Assembly (NCBI GenBank): GCA_018261905.1
Contig: JAGTRU010000006.1
Coordinates: 216,940-280,939, forward strand
Source: Pseudomonadota bacterium
Lineage (GTDB): Bacteria > Pseudomonadota > Gammaproteobacteria > Burkholderiales > Rhodocyclaceae
Length of the DNA: 64,000 bases
Reading direction: 5' to 3'
A program made the translations under genes and the position numbers. Positions 1-8,024 of the stretch are shown one piece after another. The notes beneath the pieces are model-generated. The model saw only the letters and a program-made list of their open reading frames with translations, had not been told where the DNA came from and searched no databases. The stretch's first letter is position 1. Every line of letters starts with the position of its first letter.

Positions 1-1716
1 GTGACCAGTCATCACACTGTAATCCCTCAGTGCAAAATCCTGCTTGAAGTCCCGTTGCTTTACGTAGTTTATGTCCACGCCAAATGCCAAATTGCTGTTT
101 AGCGGGCGGTAGAGAAGTTCGCCACCGATGCCTGCATACATGGTTTCGAGATAACCGCCGTAAAGCATGCCGTAGAGATCGGGCTGCACCTGCTTGGCAT
201 GCGTCAATTGCAGCACGGGCATTGTGAGATCCGATGAAGTCAGGTATTCGCGGATGTAGGTACGGACGCGGGGCAGATTGCTCGGTGCGGTGTATTTAAA
301 GTTATCGTAGTTATTTAATAGATTGGCGCTAACAATACCCTTTAGCCAGGTGCCGGGGGTGAAGTGGTATTCCGCATCCAGGTTCGCATTAAATTGATAC
401 AGTACAAATCCGTCTGGGCCACCCAAGCTCTGCTTGTAGCCGATATTTGTCCCCCAGTCGAAGGGGGCGGGTGGTGGTGCTTGATATAGAGTGGTCTCTA
501 ATCTGGGTAGTGGTTCTACGACTTCGGTGGTGCGATGTAGCGCTTCAAGGGGGACATCTTCTTTCAAGGCTCGATGGAAGGTGGCTCGGCGGACAGAGGT
601 TTCAGCTATTGGTAAGCCATTCCGGGAATCTATAACGGTCAGCCAGTCGATGTCCGGGCCTGCACTATTGTCGAGCACCCTGGCGCTACGCCCAATGCCC
701 ACCGCAGGGTGGAAGTAACGCGTTTGTTCACCGTGAACCACCACTTCGCGTTCGCGTTGGGTGATGCGACTAACCTTATAGCCGGCGCTACCTTCCAATC
801 GTTGTGCGACATCCGCCCAGTTCGCTGCCATTGATGGGCGGGCAAGCTCCTGGCGCATTGGCTCGGCCGCTGGGTCGGAAACCTTGGGGGGGGCTGGTTT
901 GCGACTGCTCAAATCACCTTGCAGGGTAATACCGATCATCGCTGTGTTGCCCCGTTCCCAGGCAGCATGCAGTACAACCGAGTCGTTCACCCGATAAGTG
1001 GCGCCAAGATTCAGCGGGGAATCTTGCTTAACAGACGCGCCGCCATAATCGTTGCGATAATTGTTGCCTTCGTATTCGAGTTGGAGCTTCAGTGGCGCCC
1101 AGGGGGTTTGCCACTGAACACCGCCAAACAGGGTGGCTGGCCCGCGAAACAATGTATTAAAGCCCACTAGGCCGCCTTGGCCTGTTTTGCCACTCGGTCT
1201 GGTTTTGAAGCCTTGGTATAGAACGCCCAGCGGATTGTCGATGTCGCCACGCTTTCCTACGTAGCCCCAACCCAAACCTACACTAAAGTCGAAGTCATTT
1301 ATGCGTTTGTTGGCAACCAGATATTCACCGGAAAACAATGCAGTGCCAGCAATGTCGCGAGCACCGAGGGCCACCTCTGGTAGCCAGTGGCTTTCCTTGG
1401 CTAGCCGTACCTTAAAATCGAAGGCCTTGTCCTTGGTGCTCTGATTTCCCGCGATACTCGGGCCATATAGAACTGTACTTACTGAGGTGTAGCGATATAC
1501 GGCTTCGAACCAATCAAATGGTTGCAGAGAAAGACTAAAACGAGTGTACGGTTTGACTTTGTTGGCGTTAAAGCTGAGAAAACCTTCCGGGGCCATGCGG
1601 GCAGTTGGCGTTTGCAACAGCCCGACGCCACCAAAATCTCCCTGGCTGGGCTCGGTGGCTGCTGCCAATTCGTTACAGGCAGCGCAAACGGCAAGGGCGA
1701 TCAACCGGCGCTTCAT
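1..1716 (-). CDS. gfcD: YjbH/GfcD-family outer-membrane polysaccharide protein, 3' end cut by window edge
   Basis: Reading from the ATG at 1716, the frame stays open for 572 codons to the window edge without a stop, so the C-terminus is missing. Residues 1-20 form a signal-like segment ending near ELAAATEPS. The next part, GDFGGVGLLQTPTARMAPEG, is the usual YjbH/GfcD opening. Alternating aromatic/polar strands with GLGWGYVG and GGVQWQTPW follow, typical of an outer-membrane beta-barrel. YjbH proteins belong to yjbEFGH/gfc operons that help export or assemble capsule and EPS. Translation overlaps the stop of the upstream gfcC-like gene by 4 bp (TCAT on the plus strand), so the two are probably coupled. 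The family assignment is firm. The exact role in the outer membrane (secondary porin or scaffold) is inferred. Confidence 0.85.
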   Translation of the reverse strand, partial: MKRRLIALAVCAACNELAAATEPSQGDFGGVGLLQTPTARMAPEGFLSFNANKVKPYTRFSLSLQPFDWFEAVYRYTSVSTVLYGPSIAGNQSTKDKAFDFKVRLAKESHWLPEVALGARDIAGTALFSGEYLVANKRINDFDFSVGLGWGYVGKRGDIDNPLGVLYQGFKTRPSGKTGQGGLVGFNTLFRGPATLFGGVQWQTPWAPLKLQLEYEGNNYRNDYGGASVKQDSPLNLGATYRVNDSVVLHAAWERGNTAMIGITLQGDLSSRKPAPPKVSDPAAEPMRQELARPSMAANWADVAQRLEGSAGYKVSRITQREREVVVHGEQTRYFHPAVGIGRSARVLDNSAGPDIDWLTVIDSRNGLPIAETSVRRATFHRALKEDVPLEALHRTTEVVEPLPRLETTLYQAPPPAPFDWGTNIGYKQSLGGPDGFVLYQFNANLDAEYHFTPGTWLKGIVSANLLNNYDNFKYTAPSNLPRVRTYIREYLTSSDLTMPVLQLTHAKQVQPDLYGMLYGGYLETMYAGIGGELLYRPLNSNLAFGVDINYVKQRDFKQDFALRDYSVMTGH

Positions 1717-2525
1717 GGTTGCTGGCCCTGGGTTGGTAGAACTTGGGTGGCTAAGAAGCGAGCCAATTCCGTATTCAGCTCGTCGGTCGGTTGCCCTGGA
1801 CGGCTGCGTAGCGGCACCAGCAACTGGCTGCCGGGCAGCAGGGCTTGGGCTTTCTCTGCATTCCAGGCAGCAATGGTATGCAAGCGGGTACTGCCGTTCG
1901 GCTCGATGATGTATACCCAGTCCGTTTCCGCCTCGCCATGTTGCGGACAGGCGCGCGCATAATCGGCGGCCACCTTTTGGCTGACAAAGGGAAGAACGCA
2001 ATCTTGGGTGACGGCGCCCTGGACAATGATGATCTCGGGCCGGGCCGGGTAATAAAGCTCATCGCCATCAGCCAGCAAATGATTGGCCTTGCTATCCAAC
2101 TCGAGGCGAATTGGGTCGAGTGCATTGACCAGTCGTCCGGTCGTCGGCATGCTCTCCACTCGATTGCGCAGGCGCAGGCCAAGGGCGGCGCTTTCCGGCA
2201 AGTTGTCAAGTTTGGCGTTGCGGATAAATACAGTTAAATCGTGGATCAGGCCGATTTTTAGTTCTTGTTGAGAAGCTTTCGCCGGCTGGTGCAGCCAGGT
2301 CGCCCCTGGCAGGTATGCATCGGCGCGAACGCCGCCAGAAAGAGCGGCGTCGACCAGACGAGAGTGGGGTGGCAGGGAATACACGCCGGCCTTTATTACC
2401 TGACCCTCGACCTTTACGCGTATTGCGGCGGTATTTCCCAGTTCCGCAGCGCCTATCGGCGAGTTCGATACAGAGAGTGCGAGGGAAATGCAAATAAGCA
2501 CCCGACAGTTAAAAAATCGCCTCAT
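1713..2525 (-). CDS. gfcC: GfcC/YjbG-family periplasmic capsule biosynthesis protein
   Basis: This is a 270-aa protein from the ATG at 2525. That start gives a clean signal peptide (MRRFFNCRVLICISLALS, cleavage near GAAELG). A longer reading to 2633 would put 36 non-hydrophobic residues in front and run into gfcB, so it is rejected. The mature part contains the beta-grasp/SLBB-like segment VKVEGQVIKAGVYSLPPHSR (residues about 37-56) and a second copy near DGDELYYPARPEIIIVQGAV, as in GfcC of group 4 capsule operons. GfcC is periplasmic and thought to act with Wza-like exporters. Both ends overlap neighbours by 4 bp (ATGA), so it sits in the middle of a tightly coupled gfcB-C-D unit. Confidence 0.82.
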   Translation of the reverse strand: MRRFFNCRVLICISLALSVSNSPIGAAELGNTAAIRVKVEGQVIKAGVYSLPPHSRLVDAALSGGVRADAYLPGATWLHQPAKASQQELKIGLIHDLTVFIRNAKLDNLPESAALGLRLRNRVESMPTTGRLVNALDPIRLELDSKANHLLADGDELYYPARPEIIIVQGAVTQDCVLPFVSQKVAADYARACPQHGEAETDWVYIIEPNGSTRLHTIAAWNAEKAQALLPGSQLLVPLRSRPGQPTDELNTELARFLATQVLPTQGQQP

Positions 2526-3196
2526 GCCCCAGTACCCGGTTGTGAGCGGCGCAGGGTGGTCAGATTCAGGCGCAACGAGGGGGTAATCTGTTGTTCGCTC
2601 TTCAAGATGTAGCCGTCGACCGGGGAAACCCAATAGCGGTTGACGGCTTGAAAGTTGGCATTTGTGGCGTGCAGTTGTTCTTCTATATACAGCGTTTCAA
2701 ATTGTTCACCGAGGATTTCTATGTGGTCTCGGCCAAGTTGCGAAAAACTTGACTGCAAAATCACGCCGTAACGATTACCAGGCATCCAGTCGACAACACG
2801 TTCGGTCTTGGTTCCGCTGGTCAGGTGGTGCAAGCCCGTTGCGAAAGGGTTGTGGCCGATAAAACGGCTGCTTTCCAAGCTATCCGCGAAGCCGCTAACC
2901 CGCATTACCAAACCATCGGCCTCAACCAGAACATAGCCGCCTGGCGCAGCCCAGAAGCGCTGGCCATCGACCACTCTGCCCAGGACCAGAACAGCCGAGC
3001 CCAGCTTGCTATCCAGGCGCAATTGGGCGTAGGGCAGGGCCTGCATTTGGGCCCGTGTCCAAGTGACTGGTGGAGTGCCGCTGATGGCGACGCGAACTGT
3101 CTCGGTAGCCGCCTGCATGGATGGCGTGCAGCCAGATATGACAAAGGCGATTACGGCGACCAATGGCGCTAAAGCGGCATGCCGAAAATTCAGCAT
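2522..3196 (-). CDS. gfcB: GfcB/YjbF-family outer-membrane lipoprotein
   Basis: This is a 224-aa protein with a lipoprotein signal: MLNFRHAALAPLVAVIAF followed by the lipobox VISGC (Cys23). The ATG at 3196 is chosen because it places the hydrophobic core correctly; the frame is open further upstream to 3283 but that part overlaps wza and is not signal-like. The body has motifs typical of the YjbF family (PYAQLRLDSKLGSAVLVLGR; YWVSPVDGYILKSEQQITPS near the C-terminus). The family accompanies GfcC and YjbH in capsule or EPS secretion, and its molecular role is not well defined. The start lies 5 bp after the wza stop, and the end overlaps gfcC by 4 bp. Confidence 0.82.
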   Translation of the reverse strand: MLNFRHAALAPLVAVIAFVISGCTPSMQAATETVRVAISGTPPVTWTRAQMQALPYAQLRLDSKLGSAVLVLGRVVDGQRFWAAPGGYVLVEADGLVMRVSGFADSLESSRFIGHNPFATGLHHLTSGTKTERVVDWMPGNRYGVILQSSFSQLGRDHIEILGEQFETLYIEEQLHATNANFQAVNRYWVSPVDGYILKSEQQITPSLRLNLTTLRRSQPGTGA

Positions 3197-3201
3197 TGCG
3201 A

Positions 3202-4305
3202 TCAGCGCGCGTTTACACCGGTGTAAACGCCTGACTGCAAAAGCGAAGCAGATGGCAGCAACTGGCTGATGAAGCGGTTCCAACGGGTGATCCCGGCGGG
3301 GCCGACGAAAACCACATCTTGGGGGAGTACTTCGAATTGTGAGGCGAGGGCCATGGCGGCTGGTGACTTGGCTTCAAGCTGAAACACCTGAACCGGTTTT
3401 TTTTCCAGATCCGGTACCCCGCGGATCACATAGATGGCGTTGCCATCGGCGGTTTCCTGGCGTATCCCCCCGGCTGTGCCAAGGGCATCGGACAGGGTCA
3501 GGCTGCGGTTCTTGAAAACAATCGAGGAGGGGCGGGTTACTTCACCCATTACATAGGCCTTGCGGCGGTCATTATAGGGAAGGTTGAGTTGGTCGCCAGG
3601 CTTCAGGTAAATCGAGCCCAATAGGTTGGTGCCACGATTGAGGGTGTCAAGGTCCAGATGATAGTCCTGGCCATCACGCTTAAGAGTAAAGCCGGTGAGG
3701 TCGGCTTCCGCTGTTTTGATATTGGCCGCCCCTAGTGCCGCCAGCAGGTTAAGGGGGGTTTGAGTAATTACTTGTTCTGTTGTTACGACAAAAGCGCCGG
3801 AAACCCTTATTTTTCCACTATTGAAGCGCATAACCCCGACGTCGACCTGGGGCTTTTCTATCCACTGCGCTAGGCGCTGGGTTAAGAATTCGCGCAATTC
3901 TGTTAGGGTCTTGCCTGTCGCCTGAATGCTGCCAACGTAAGGATAGAAAAGTGTTCCGTCAGCCTGCACGATGCGACCATTGGCTTCTGCTTGCTGCTGC
4001 GTGCCGGAAGGAATGGTGAGCTCCGGATGCTCCCAAACAGTAACTTGCAATACATCACCCGCACCGATGCGATAAGGGCCGGGCTTATAGTCAACTAGGT
4101 TTAGAGGGATTTGCTCTGTCGGGGTGCTTGCCATCTGTACCGCCAGGAGCTTGGGGGTAATAGTAATAATCTCGACCGTGCTATTTTCGCCATTTCCGCT
4201 ATCCAGCAAACCTCCTCGCTCCATATGTTGGCCAGGGGCAAAGGCGCAACCGGCAAGGGTAAAGACAGTGGCAAAGCCAAGTGCGAGGGGGGTAAGCAGT
4301 TTCAT
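3202..4305 (-). CDS. wza: Wza-type polysaccharide export outer-membrane lipoprotein
   Basis: This is a 367-aa OPX protein. The start at 4305 gives MKLLTPLALGFATVFT and the lipobox LAGC (Cys20). A longer frame begins inside a terminator U-tract with GTG and is rejected. The poly-export domain starts around residue 90 with YRIGAGDVLQVTVWEHPELT, followed by SLBB-type segments: ISVSGAF-like IRVSGAFVVTTEQ, then AYVMGEVTRPSSIVFKNRSL and a third near VRFVGPAGI-like VVFVGPAGITRWN. Wza octamers form the outer-membrane channel through which Wzc-polymerised capsule or EPS leaves. It is the first complete gene downstream of a terminator-like hairpin that follows the gfcA-like gene, so its expression may depend on read-through. 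Confidence 0.92.
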   Translation of the reverse strand: MKLLTPLALGFATVFTLAGCAFAPGQHMERGGLLDSGNGENSTVEIITITPKLLAVQMASTPTEQIPLNLVDYKPGPYRIGAGDVLQVTVWEHPELTIPSGTQQQAEANGRIVQADGTLFYPYVGSIQATGKTLTELREFLTQRLAQWIEKPQVDVGVMRFNSGKIRVSGAFVVTTEQVITQTPLNLLAALGAANIKTAEADLTGFTLKRDGQDYHLDLDTLNRGTNLLGSIYLKPGDQLNLPYNDRRKAYVMGEVTRPSSIVFKNRSLTLSDALGTAGGIRQETADGNAIYVIRGVPDLEKKPVQVFQLEAKSPAAMALASQFEVLPQDVVFVGPAGITRWNRFISQLLPSASLLQSGVYTGVNAR

Positions 4306-4332
4306 GCAGCGGTCGATAGCTTCTTTAAGGGC

Positions 4333-4364
4333 GAATAAAAACACCCGCGGGGGAGCCGCGGGTT
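4333..4364 (-). terminator. Intrinsic terminator between gfcA-like gene and wza
   Basis: On the minus strand a perfect 7-bp stem CCCGCGG/CCGCGGG (plus-strand 4344-4350 and 4356-4362) with a 5-nt loop is followed directly by TGTTTTTATT. It sits about 25 bp downstream of the gfcA-like stop and 28 bp upstream of the wza start, so it would end most transcripts from the gfcA promoter. Partial read-through could set the gfcA to wza ratio. Confidence 0.75.
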
Positions 4365-4388
4365 GCTAATACAGATACCAAAACTAAA

Positions 4389-4677
4389 TTAATTTGTGCC
4401 GGTGGTGCCGGTGGTGCCGCTCGTGCCACCGCTGCCGCCTCCGGCTGCAGCGGCGCCCAGAGCTGCTGCGCCCAGGCCAATGCCAACCATGGCGCCAGTG
4501 CTCAGTCCGGCAGCACCGGCTGCGCCTGCGCCAGCCAGACCGCCTGCAGCACCAGCACCAGCACCAGCACCAGCACCAGCACCAGCACCAGCACCAGCAC
4601 CAGCACCAGCACCAGCACCAGCACCAGCACCAGCACCAGCACCAGGCGGCGAGAGTGAGGCTGATAAGTTTATTCAT
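4389..4677 (-). pseudogene. gfcA: GfcA/YjbE-like Gly/Ala-Thr-rich small protein, frame broken by one base
   Basis: An ATG at 4677 with a good ribosome site (AGGAG, 4684-4690 region) begins MNKLISLTLAA, a signal-peptide start. In that frame the hexamer repeat reads Trp-Cys-Trp-Cys and ends at 4384 in an implausible Arg/His-rich tail. Shifted by one base, the same DNA reads (Gly-Ala)n, then LSTGAMVGIGLGAAALG and a Thr/Gly tail SGTTGTTGTN ending at TAA 4391-4389. That matches the architecture of YjbE/GfcA proteins, the missing first gene of this yjbEFGH-type set. The shifted frame has a stop at the ATG position and no start of its own. Removing one C from the GCCGCCTGG run near 4646-4650 would join signal and body. 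A sequencing error is the simplest alternative to a genuine frameshift. Confidence 0.65.
4547..4645. repeat. Hexanucleotide microsatellite (AGCACC)n, about 16 copies
   Basis: A perfect 6-bp period (CAGCAC on plus, GGTGCT on minus) runs for about 98 bp within the gfcA-like gene. On the minus strand it encodes Gly-Ala dipeptides in the family-like frame. As the unit is a multiple of three, copy-number change alters linker length without altering the frame. Confidence 0.95.
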
Positions 4678-4712
4678 GGCGAAAACTCCTATAGAGATGT
4701 TGAGGTTTCTCG

Positions 4713-4718
4713 ATTGTA
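4713..4718 (-). promoter_or_regulatory. Putative -10 element for the gfcA-like gene
   Basis: The minus strand reads TACAAT here, about 36 bp upstream of the ATG at 4677. The nearest -35-like hexamer (TTGCTA, plus 4739-4744) has a long 20-bp spacer, so the promoter is weak or needs an activator. It lies in the 103-bp gap between the wzc stop and the gfcA-like start. Confidence 0.35.
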
Positions 4719-4780
4719 GCGGAATCGCATTGATTTGTTAGCAATAAATTAGCGCGATTGCATGCGGATAGTATATGGAA

Positions 4781-7012
4781 TTACGACTTGTCTGGCTTGT
4801 ATTCGTACTGGTAGTAGCCATAGCCGCCGTACTTTCCATAGCCGCCGTAACCAGTGGCGCGCTTTTCCATGCCGTTAAAGATGGCGCCTTTGACCTCAAT
4901 CCCGTTCTGGGCAAAACGTCGTACTGTAAGGTCAACCTCGCGAGCCGGGTTTACCCCGAAGCGGGTAACGATCAAGGTTGTGCCTGCCAGGCGGCCGACG
5001 ATAGCAGCGTCGGTAACGGCCAGTAGTGGCGGTGTATCAACGATAACAAGGTCGAATGCTGCGCTGGCTTGTTCCAGGAATGCACCGAAATTCGGATGCA
5101 TCAATAGTTCAGACGGATTGGGTGGAATCTTGCCGCGGGCAACTACGCTCAGGCCAGGGGTTGAGGTGCTATGTACTGCCTGCTCGAAGCTGGTGTCGCG
5201 TGCAAGTAAATTTGATAGGCCGTTGTCTTCATCTATAGCGAACATTTTGTGCAAGTGGCCCTTGCGCAAGTCGGCATCGACCAGTAGCACGCGCTGGCCT
5301 GCTTGGGCGATGATAGCGGCGAGGTTGGACGAAACAAAGGACTTTCCGACGCCGGGGCTGGGGCCGGAAATCATGATGCGGTTGTTGGTCGCTTCCAGCA
5401 TTGCGAAATGCAGGCTGGTGCGCAGGCTGCGCAAGGCTTCCACCGCCAGGTCGTGGGGATGGGCAGCCGACAGTAACGGAATGGCTTCGCCCTTGCTCTT
5501 TCCCTCCTTGAATCTGGCTTCAAAATTGCCTTGCTGTTCGCTAAGCGGGACAGTTGCATAGACTGGAAGGCCTAGTTTCTCGATTTCTTCCGGGCTTTCG
5601 ATGCCACGGTTCAGGGCGCGCCGCGCCAGAACAAAGGCCGAAGCCAGCAGGGCGCCAAACAGGGTAGCGATGACGACGATAAGCGATTTCTTTGGGGCGA
5701 CCGGGCTACGGACATCCACTGCGGCATTGTCGATAATGCGCGCATTGCCAACAGTACCGGCACGCACCACGTCCAGTTCTTGCACCTTGTTGAGCAACTG
5801 GGTGTATATCTCGGTACCGACCTTGAGATCACGTGTTAGGCGCAGTATTTCCTGCTGAGTTTCAGGTAGCTTGCGGATGTTGCCGGAAATTTCACCCTGC
5901 TTGCGCGAGACTTCATCGATCTGGCGCAGCAAGGCCTGGTAGGTGGGGTGCTGGCGGGTGAATTTGCGATCGATTTCCGCCTGTTGGAACTTGAGTTCGG
6001 TCAGCTTGGTCTCAATGGCCACCGACTGCTGCAGTACCGCCTGTGTCTCGCCGCTGACATCAACCGACTTGGCCTGGCGCTGGAAAGTATTGAGGGCGTT
6101 CTCCGATTTTTCCAGATCGGCACGCACGTTAGGTAGCTGTTCACGCAAAAATTCCAGGCTGCTGGCGGCTTCGGCCGACGTGCGCTCAATATTCTGGCGG
6201 ACGAATTGACGACTGATCTCGTCCAGTACCTGAGCAATTTTTTCCGGGATTGGGCCGTCAAGAGAAAGGTTAAGAATGCCAGAGTCCTTGCCTCGTTCGG
6301 TAACCTGTAACTGGTTCTGGTACTCCAATATCGTGTTGAGCCGTTTTAGGCGCTGAACCGTAAAATCTGTACCTGGTCTGGCATGTAGCTCGCTGATCCG
6401 TATGCGGACGCCGTTTGAAGCTGCTTCGGCGCCCGTCTGGCCGCGCATCAATTCTTGGCCATCCTCGTCATACAAGGCAAAAGAACCGGATTCGCCTGTC
6501 GTCAGAGTTAGCTGTGTGCCCATCAACTCGTCCGGTAACTGCAGATCCTTGATTTGGAGGCGCTCCCCTCCCCAGGCATAAGAGCCCGTTCCGAGCATAG
6601 GGCTAGCAAGTTCGTTTGGAGTCCGCGGCGAAAAGCGACGTGCCATGGTCCGGCCGATGATCGGGAAGTAATGCGGGCGTACCATCAGATCAAGCTGGAG
6701 TTGATCCACTGCCTTGCCGATTACCGTGCGCGACTTGATTAGCTCTATCTCGGTTACTGCCTTGGATTCTTTGCCAAGTACGTCAGCCATTTCCGACAAA
6801 CCAGCCAAGCCGCTGCTTTTTTTTTCGACCTGGATCATGGCGTTGGCTTTGTAGATCGGTGTCGCCAACAGGCTGTAGGCAATGCTCAGTACCATGAATG
6901 CAGCCGTGACGCCACCAATCAACCATTTGTGATCAATCAGGGGGCCTACGAGACCGAGCAGGTCTATATCATCATGCTGCTCTTCTTGGGTCACTACGGG
7001 GTTGGTTTGCAT
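4781..7012 (-). CDS. wzc: Wzc-type polysaccharide co-polymerase and bacterial tyrosine kinase
   Basis: This is a 743-aa inner-membrane protein. A Wzz-like N-terminal part has TM1 near residues 30-55 (HKWLIGGVTAAFMVLSIAYS) and the co-polymerase motif PIYKANAMIQVEKKSSG. After a long periplasmic coiled-coil (about 230-430), TM2 (SLIVVIATLFGALLASAFV) leads to a cytoplasmic BY-kinase. This has Walker A GPSPGVGKSF near 547-556, Walker A' LLVDADLRKG, Walker B VIVDTPP and a C-terminal tyrosine cluster (YGGYGKYGGYGYYQYEY). Wzc controls chain length and export with Wza through cyclic autophosphorylation, reversed by Wzb. The start at 7012 (MQTNPVVT) is preferred over 7072 because it avoids overlap with wzb, leaving a 16-bp gap; no strong ribosome site is visible for either. 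Confidence 0.93.
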   Translation of the reverse strand: MQTNPVVTQEEQHDDIDLLGLVGPLIDHKWLIGGVTAAFMVLSIAYSLLATPIYKANAMIQVEKKSSGLAGLSEMADVLGKESKAVTEIELIKSRTVIGKAVDQLQLDLMVRPHYFPIIGRTMARRFSPRTPNELASPMLGTGSYAWGGERLQIKDLQLPDELMGTQLTLTTGESGSFALYDEDGQELMRGQTGAEAASNGVRIRISELHARPGTDFTVQRLKRLNTILEYQNQLQVTERGKDSGILNLSLDGPIPEKIAQVLDEISRQFVRQNIERTSAEAASSLEFLREQLPNVRADLEKSENALNTFQRQAKSVDVSGETQAVLQQSVAIETKLTELKFQQAEIDRKFTRQHPTYQALLRQIDEVSRKQGEISGNIRKLPETQQEILRLTRDLKVGTEIYTQLLNKVQELDVVRAGTVGNARIIDNAAVDVRSPVAPKKSLIVVIATLFGALLASAFVLARRALNRGIESPEEIEKLGLPVYATVPLSEQQGNFEARFKEGKSKGEAIPLLSAAHPHDLAVEALRSLRTSLHFAMLEATNNRIMISGPSPGVGKSFVSSNLAAIIAQAGQRVLLVDADLRKGHLHKMFAIDEDNGLSNLLARDTSFEQAVHSTSTPGLSVVARGKIPPNPSELLMHPNFGAFLEQASAAFDLVIVDTPPLLAVTDAAIVGRLAGTTLIVTRFGVNPAREVDLTVRRFAQNGIEVKGAIFNGMEKRATGYGGYGKYGGYGYYQYEYKPDKS

Positions 7013-7028
7013 GCGGTGTCGGGTGTGG

Positions 7029-7469
7029 TTATCGATGGATACGGGAAGCCCAGGCGGCAACGCCTTCGGCAATCATCTGGTAGGCCGCCTCGAAGGCAGC
7101 TTCGTCCTGGCGGTAAGGGTCGGGTACGGCGCGGTCAGCCTGCCATTTGCCGAGCAGGAAAATCTTGCCACGCGCCTCCGGTGCAATCTGCAGCATATGC
7201 TCCAAGTGGGGGCGCTCCATGGCTAGTACCAGATCAGCTTCATGCAACATCGCCCGATTCAGTTGGCGTGCCTGATGTTCATGTACGACATGCCCGTGCG
7301 CCCGTAGAACATTGGCCGCAGTGGCTTCAACCGGCTTGCCGACCAAGGCGCCAATACCGGCTGAGGAAACCAAATAACCAGGGCCAGTCAAGGTTTCGCG
7401 AAGCAGTATTTCGGCGGTTGGACTACGGCAGATATTGCCTACGCATACCGTGAGAGTGTGCTTGAACAT
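7029..7469 (-). CDS. wzb: Low-molecular-weight protein-tyrosine phosphatase Wzb
   Basis: This is a 146-aa cytoplasmic phosphatase, normal length for the family. The P-loop CX5R signature is CVGNICRS (Cys9-Arg15), and the general acid lies in VPDPYR (Asp117). Wzb removes phosphates from the tyrosine cluster of Wzc, and the cycle is needed for high-molecular-weight capsule. It is the first gene of the minus-strand export transcript and is followed 16 bp later by wzc. The start is supported by the motif spacing: the active-site Cys normally lies about 8-12 residues from the N-terminus. It is divergent from the MarR-type regulator at 7650, so the 180-bp gap should carry both promoters. Confidence 0.93.
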   Translation of the reverse strand: MFKHTLTVCVGNICRSPTAEILLRETLTGPGYLVSSAGIGALVGKPVEATAANVLRAHGHVVHEHQARQLNRAMLHEADLVLAMERPHLEHMLQIAPEARGKIFLLGKWQADRAVPDPYRQDEAAFEAAYQMIAEGVAAWASRIHR

Positions 7470-7498
7470 TGGCTAGCGCAAACAATTAGGGAGTGCGG

Positions 7499-7504
7499 AT
7501 TATA
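7499..7504 (-). promoter_or_regulatory. Putative -10 element for wzb-wzc
   Basis: The minus strand has a perfect TATAAT about 30 bp upstream of the wzb ATG at 7469. No convincing -35 is seen at 17 bp (the hexamer there is CCAATA-like), which suggests activator dependence. Confidence 0.45.
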
Positions 7505-7597
7505 CACAGACGTGAGCAGTATTGGCTGCCAGATGTTGCCAAAGTTAACGAGCCATGTCTGCGCCGCGGGCCGATATCCCATTGAAGATAAATTCAC

Positions 7598-7625
7598 TTG
7601 CCCACATAAATTATCCTGTTAGAAT
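7598..7625 (+). promoter_or_regulatory. Putative sigma-70 promoter of the EPS regulator
   Basis: TTGCCC (7598-7603) and TAGAAT (7620-7625) are separated by 16 bp, 24 bp before the regulator start. The inverted repeat at 7627-7642 follows the -10 immediately, so a protein bound there would block initiation. Confidence 0.5.
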
Positions 7626-7626
7626 G

Positions 7627-7642
7627 CGTTCATTTTTGAACG
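7627..7642. promoter_or_regulatory. Inverted repeat, candidate operator of the MarR-type regulator
   Basis: CGTTCA-TTTT-TGAACG is a perfect 6-bp palindrome with a 4-bp centre. It lies between the -10 element and the start codon of the regulator gene. MarR proteins bind such short palindromes, and this position is typical of autorepression. It could also be a small mRNA hairpin in the 5' leader. Confidence 0.4.
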
Positions 7643-7649
7643 ACTATCC

Positions 7650-8024
7650 ATGATGGTTAGAGCCCAAGAGCAGCGAGACGATATCCACTTTCGCGTTCTT
7701 CGCCTGTTGCAGGACAACCCCTGTTTAACCCAGCGTGAGTTGGCAAGTGCGCTGGGGGTGAGCCTGGGCAAGACCAATTTCTGCGTCAATGCCTTGTTGG
7801 ACAAGGGGTTGCTCAAGTTGCAGAACTTCAAGGCAAGCAACAACAAGCTGGCCTATTCCTATCTGATGACCCCCGCCGGTATTGCCGAAAAAAGTGCGCT
7901 CACGGCCCGTTTTTTACAACGGAAAATGGTCGAGTATGAGCGTTTGCGCTCCGAGATCGAGTCCCTCAAATCTGAGAACGCTGCTCAGGCCTTGAATCAG
8001 CCCTCGTGCTTCAATGACTCATGA
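7650..8024 (+). CDS. MarR-family EPS-associated transcriptional regulator
   Basis: This is a 124-aa protein with a single winged helix-turn-helix domain (about residues 10-75: FRVLRLLQDNPCLTQRELAS, then ALGVSLGKTNFCVNALLDKG). A short C-terminal coiled-coil (RKMVEYERLRSEIESLKSEN) probably mediates dimerisation. The layout matches the small MarR-type regulators found at the head of EPS clusters in proteobacteria. It sits between the divergent export (wzb-wzc) and synthesis transcripts, the expected position of a local regulator. Two ATG codons are adjacent (7650 and 7653); either could be used. The effector and regulatory sign are unknown. The frame ends inside a 254-bp gap before the next gene in which no convincing gene is seen. 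Confidence 0.85.
   Translation: MMVRAQEQRDDIHFRVLRLLQDNPCLTQRELASALGVSLGKTNFCVNALLDKGLLKLQNFKASNNKLAYSYLMTPAGIAEKSALTARFLQRKMVEYERLRSEIESLKSENAAQALNQPSCFNDS

Noticed and set aside
4394..4741. Plus-strand frames rich in His-Gln or Pro-Ala across the hexamer repeat
   Set aside because: Simple repeats open all frames; only the minus strand has a signal-peptide-like start and a GfcA-like tail.
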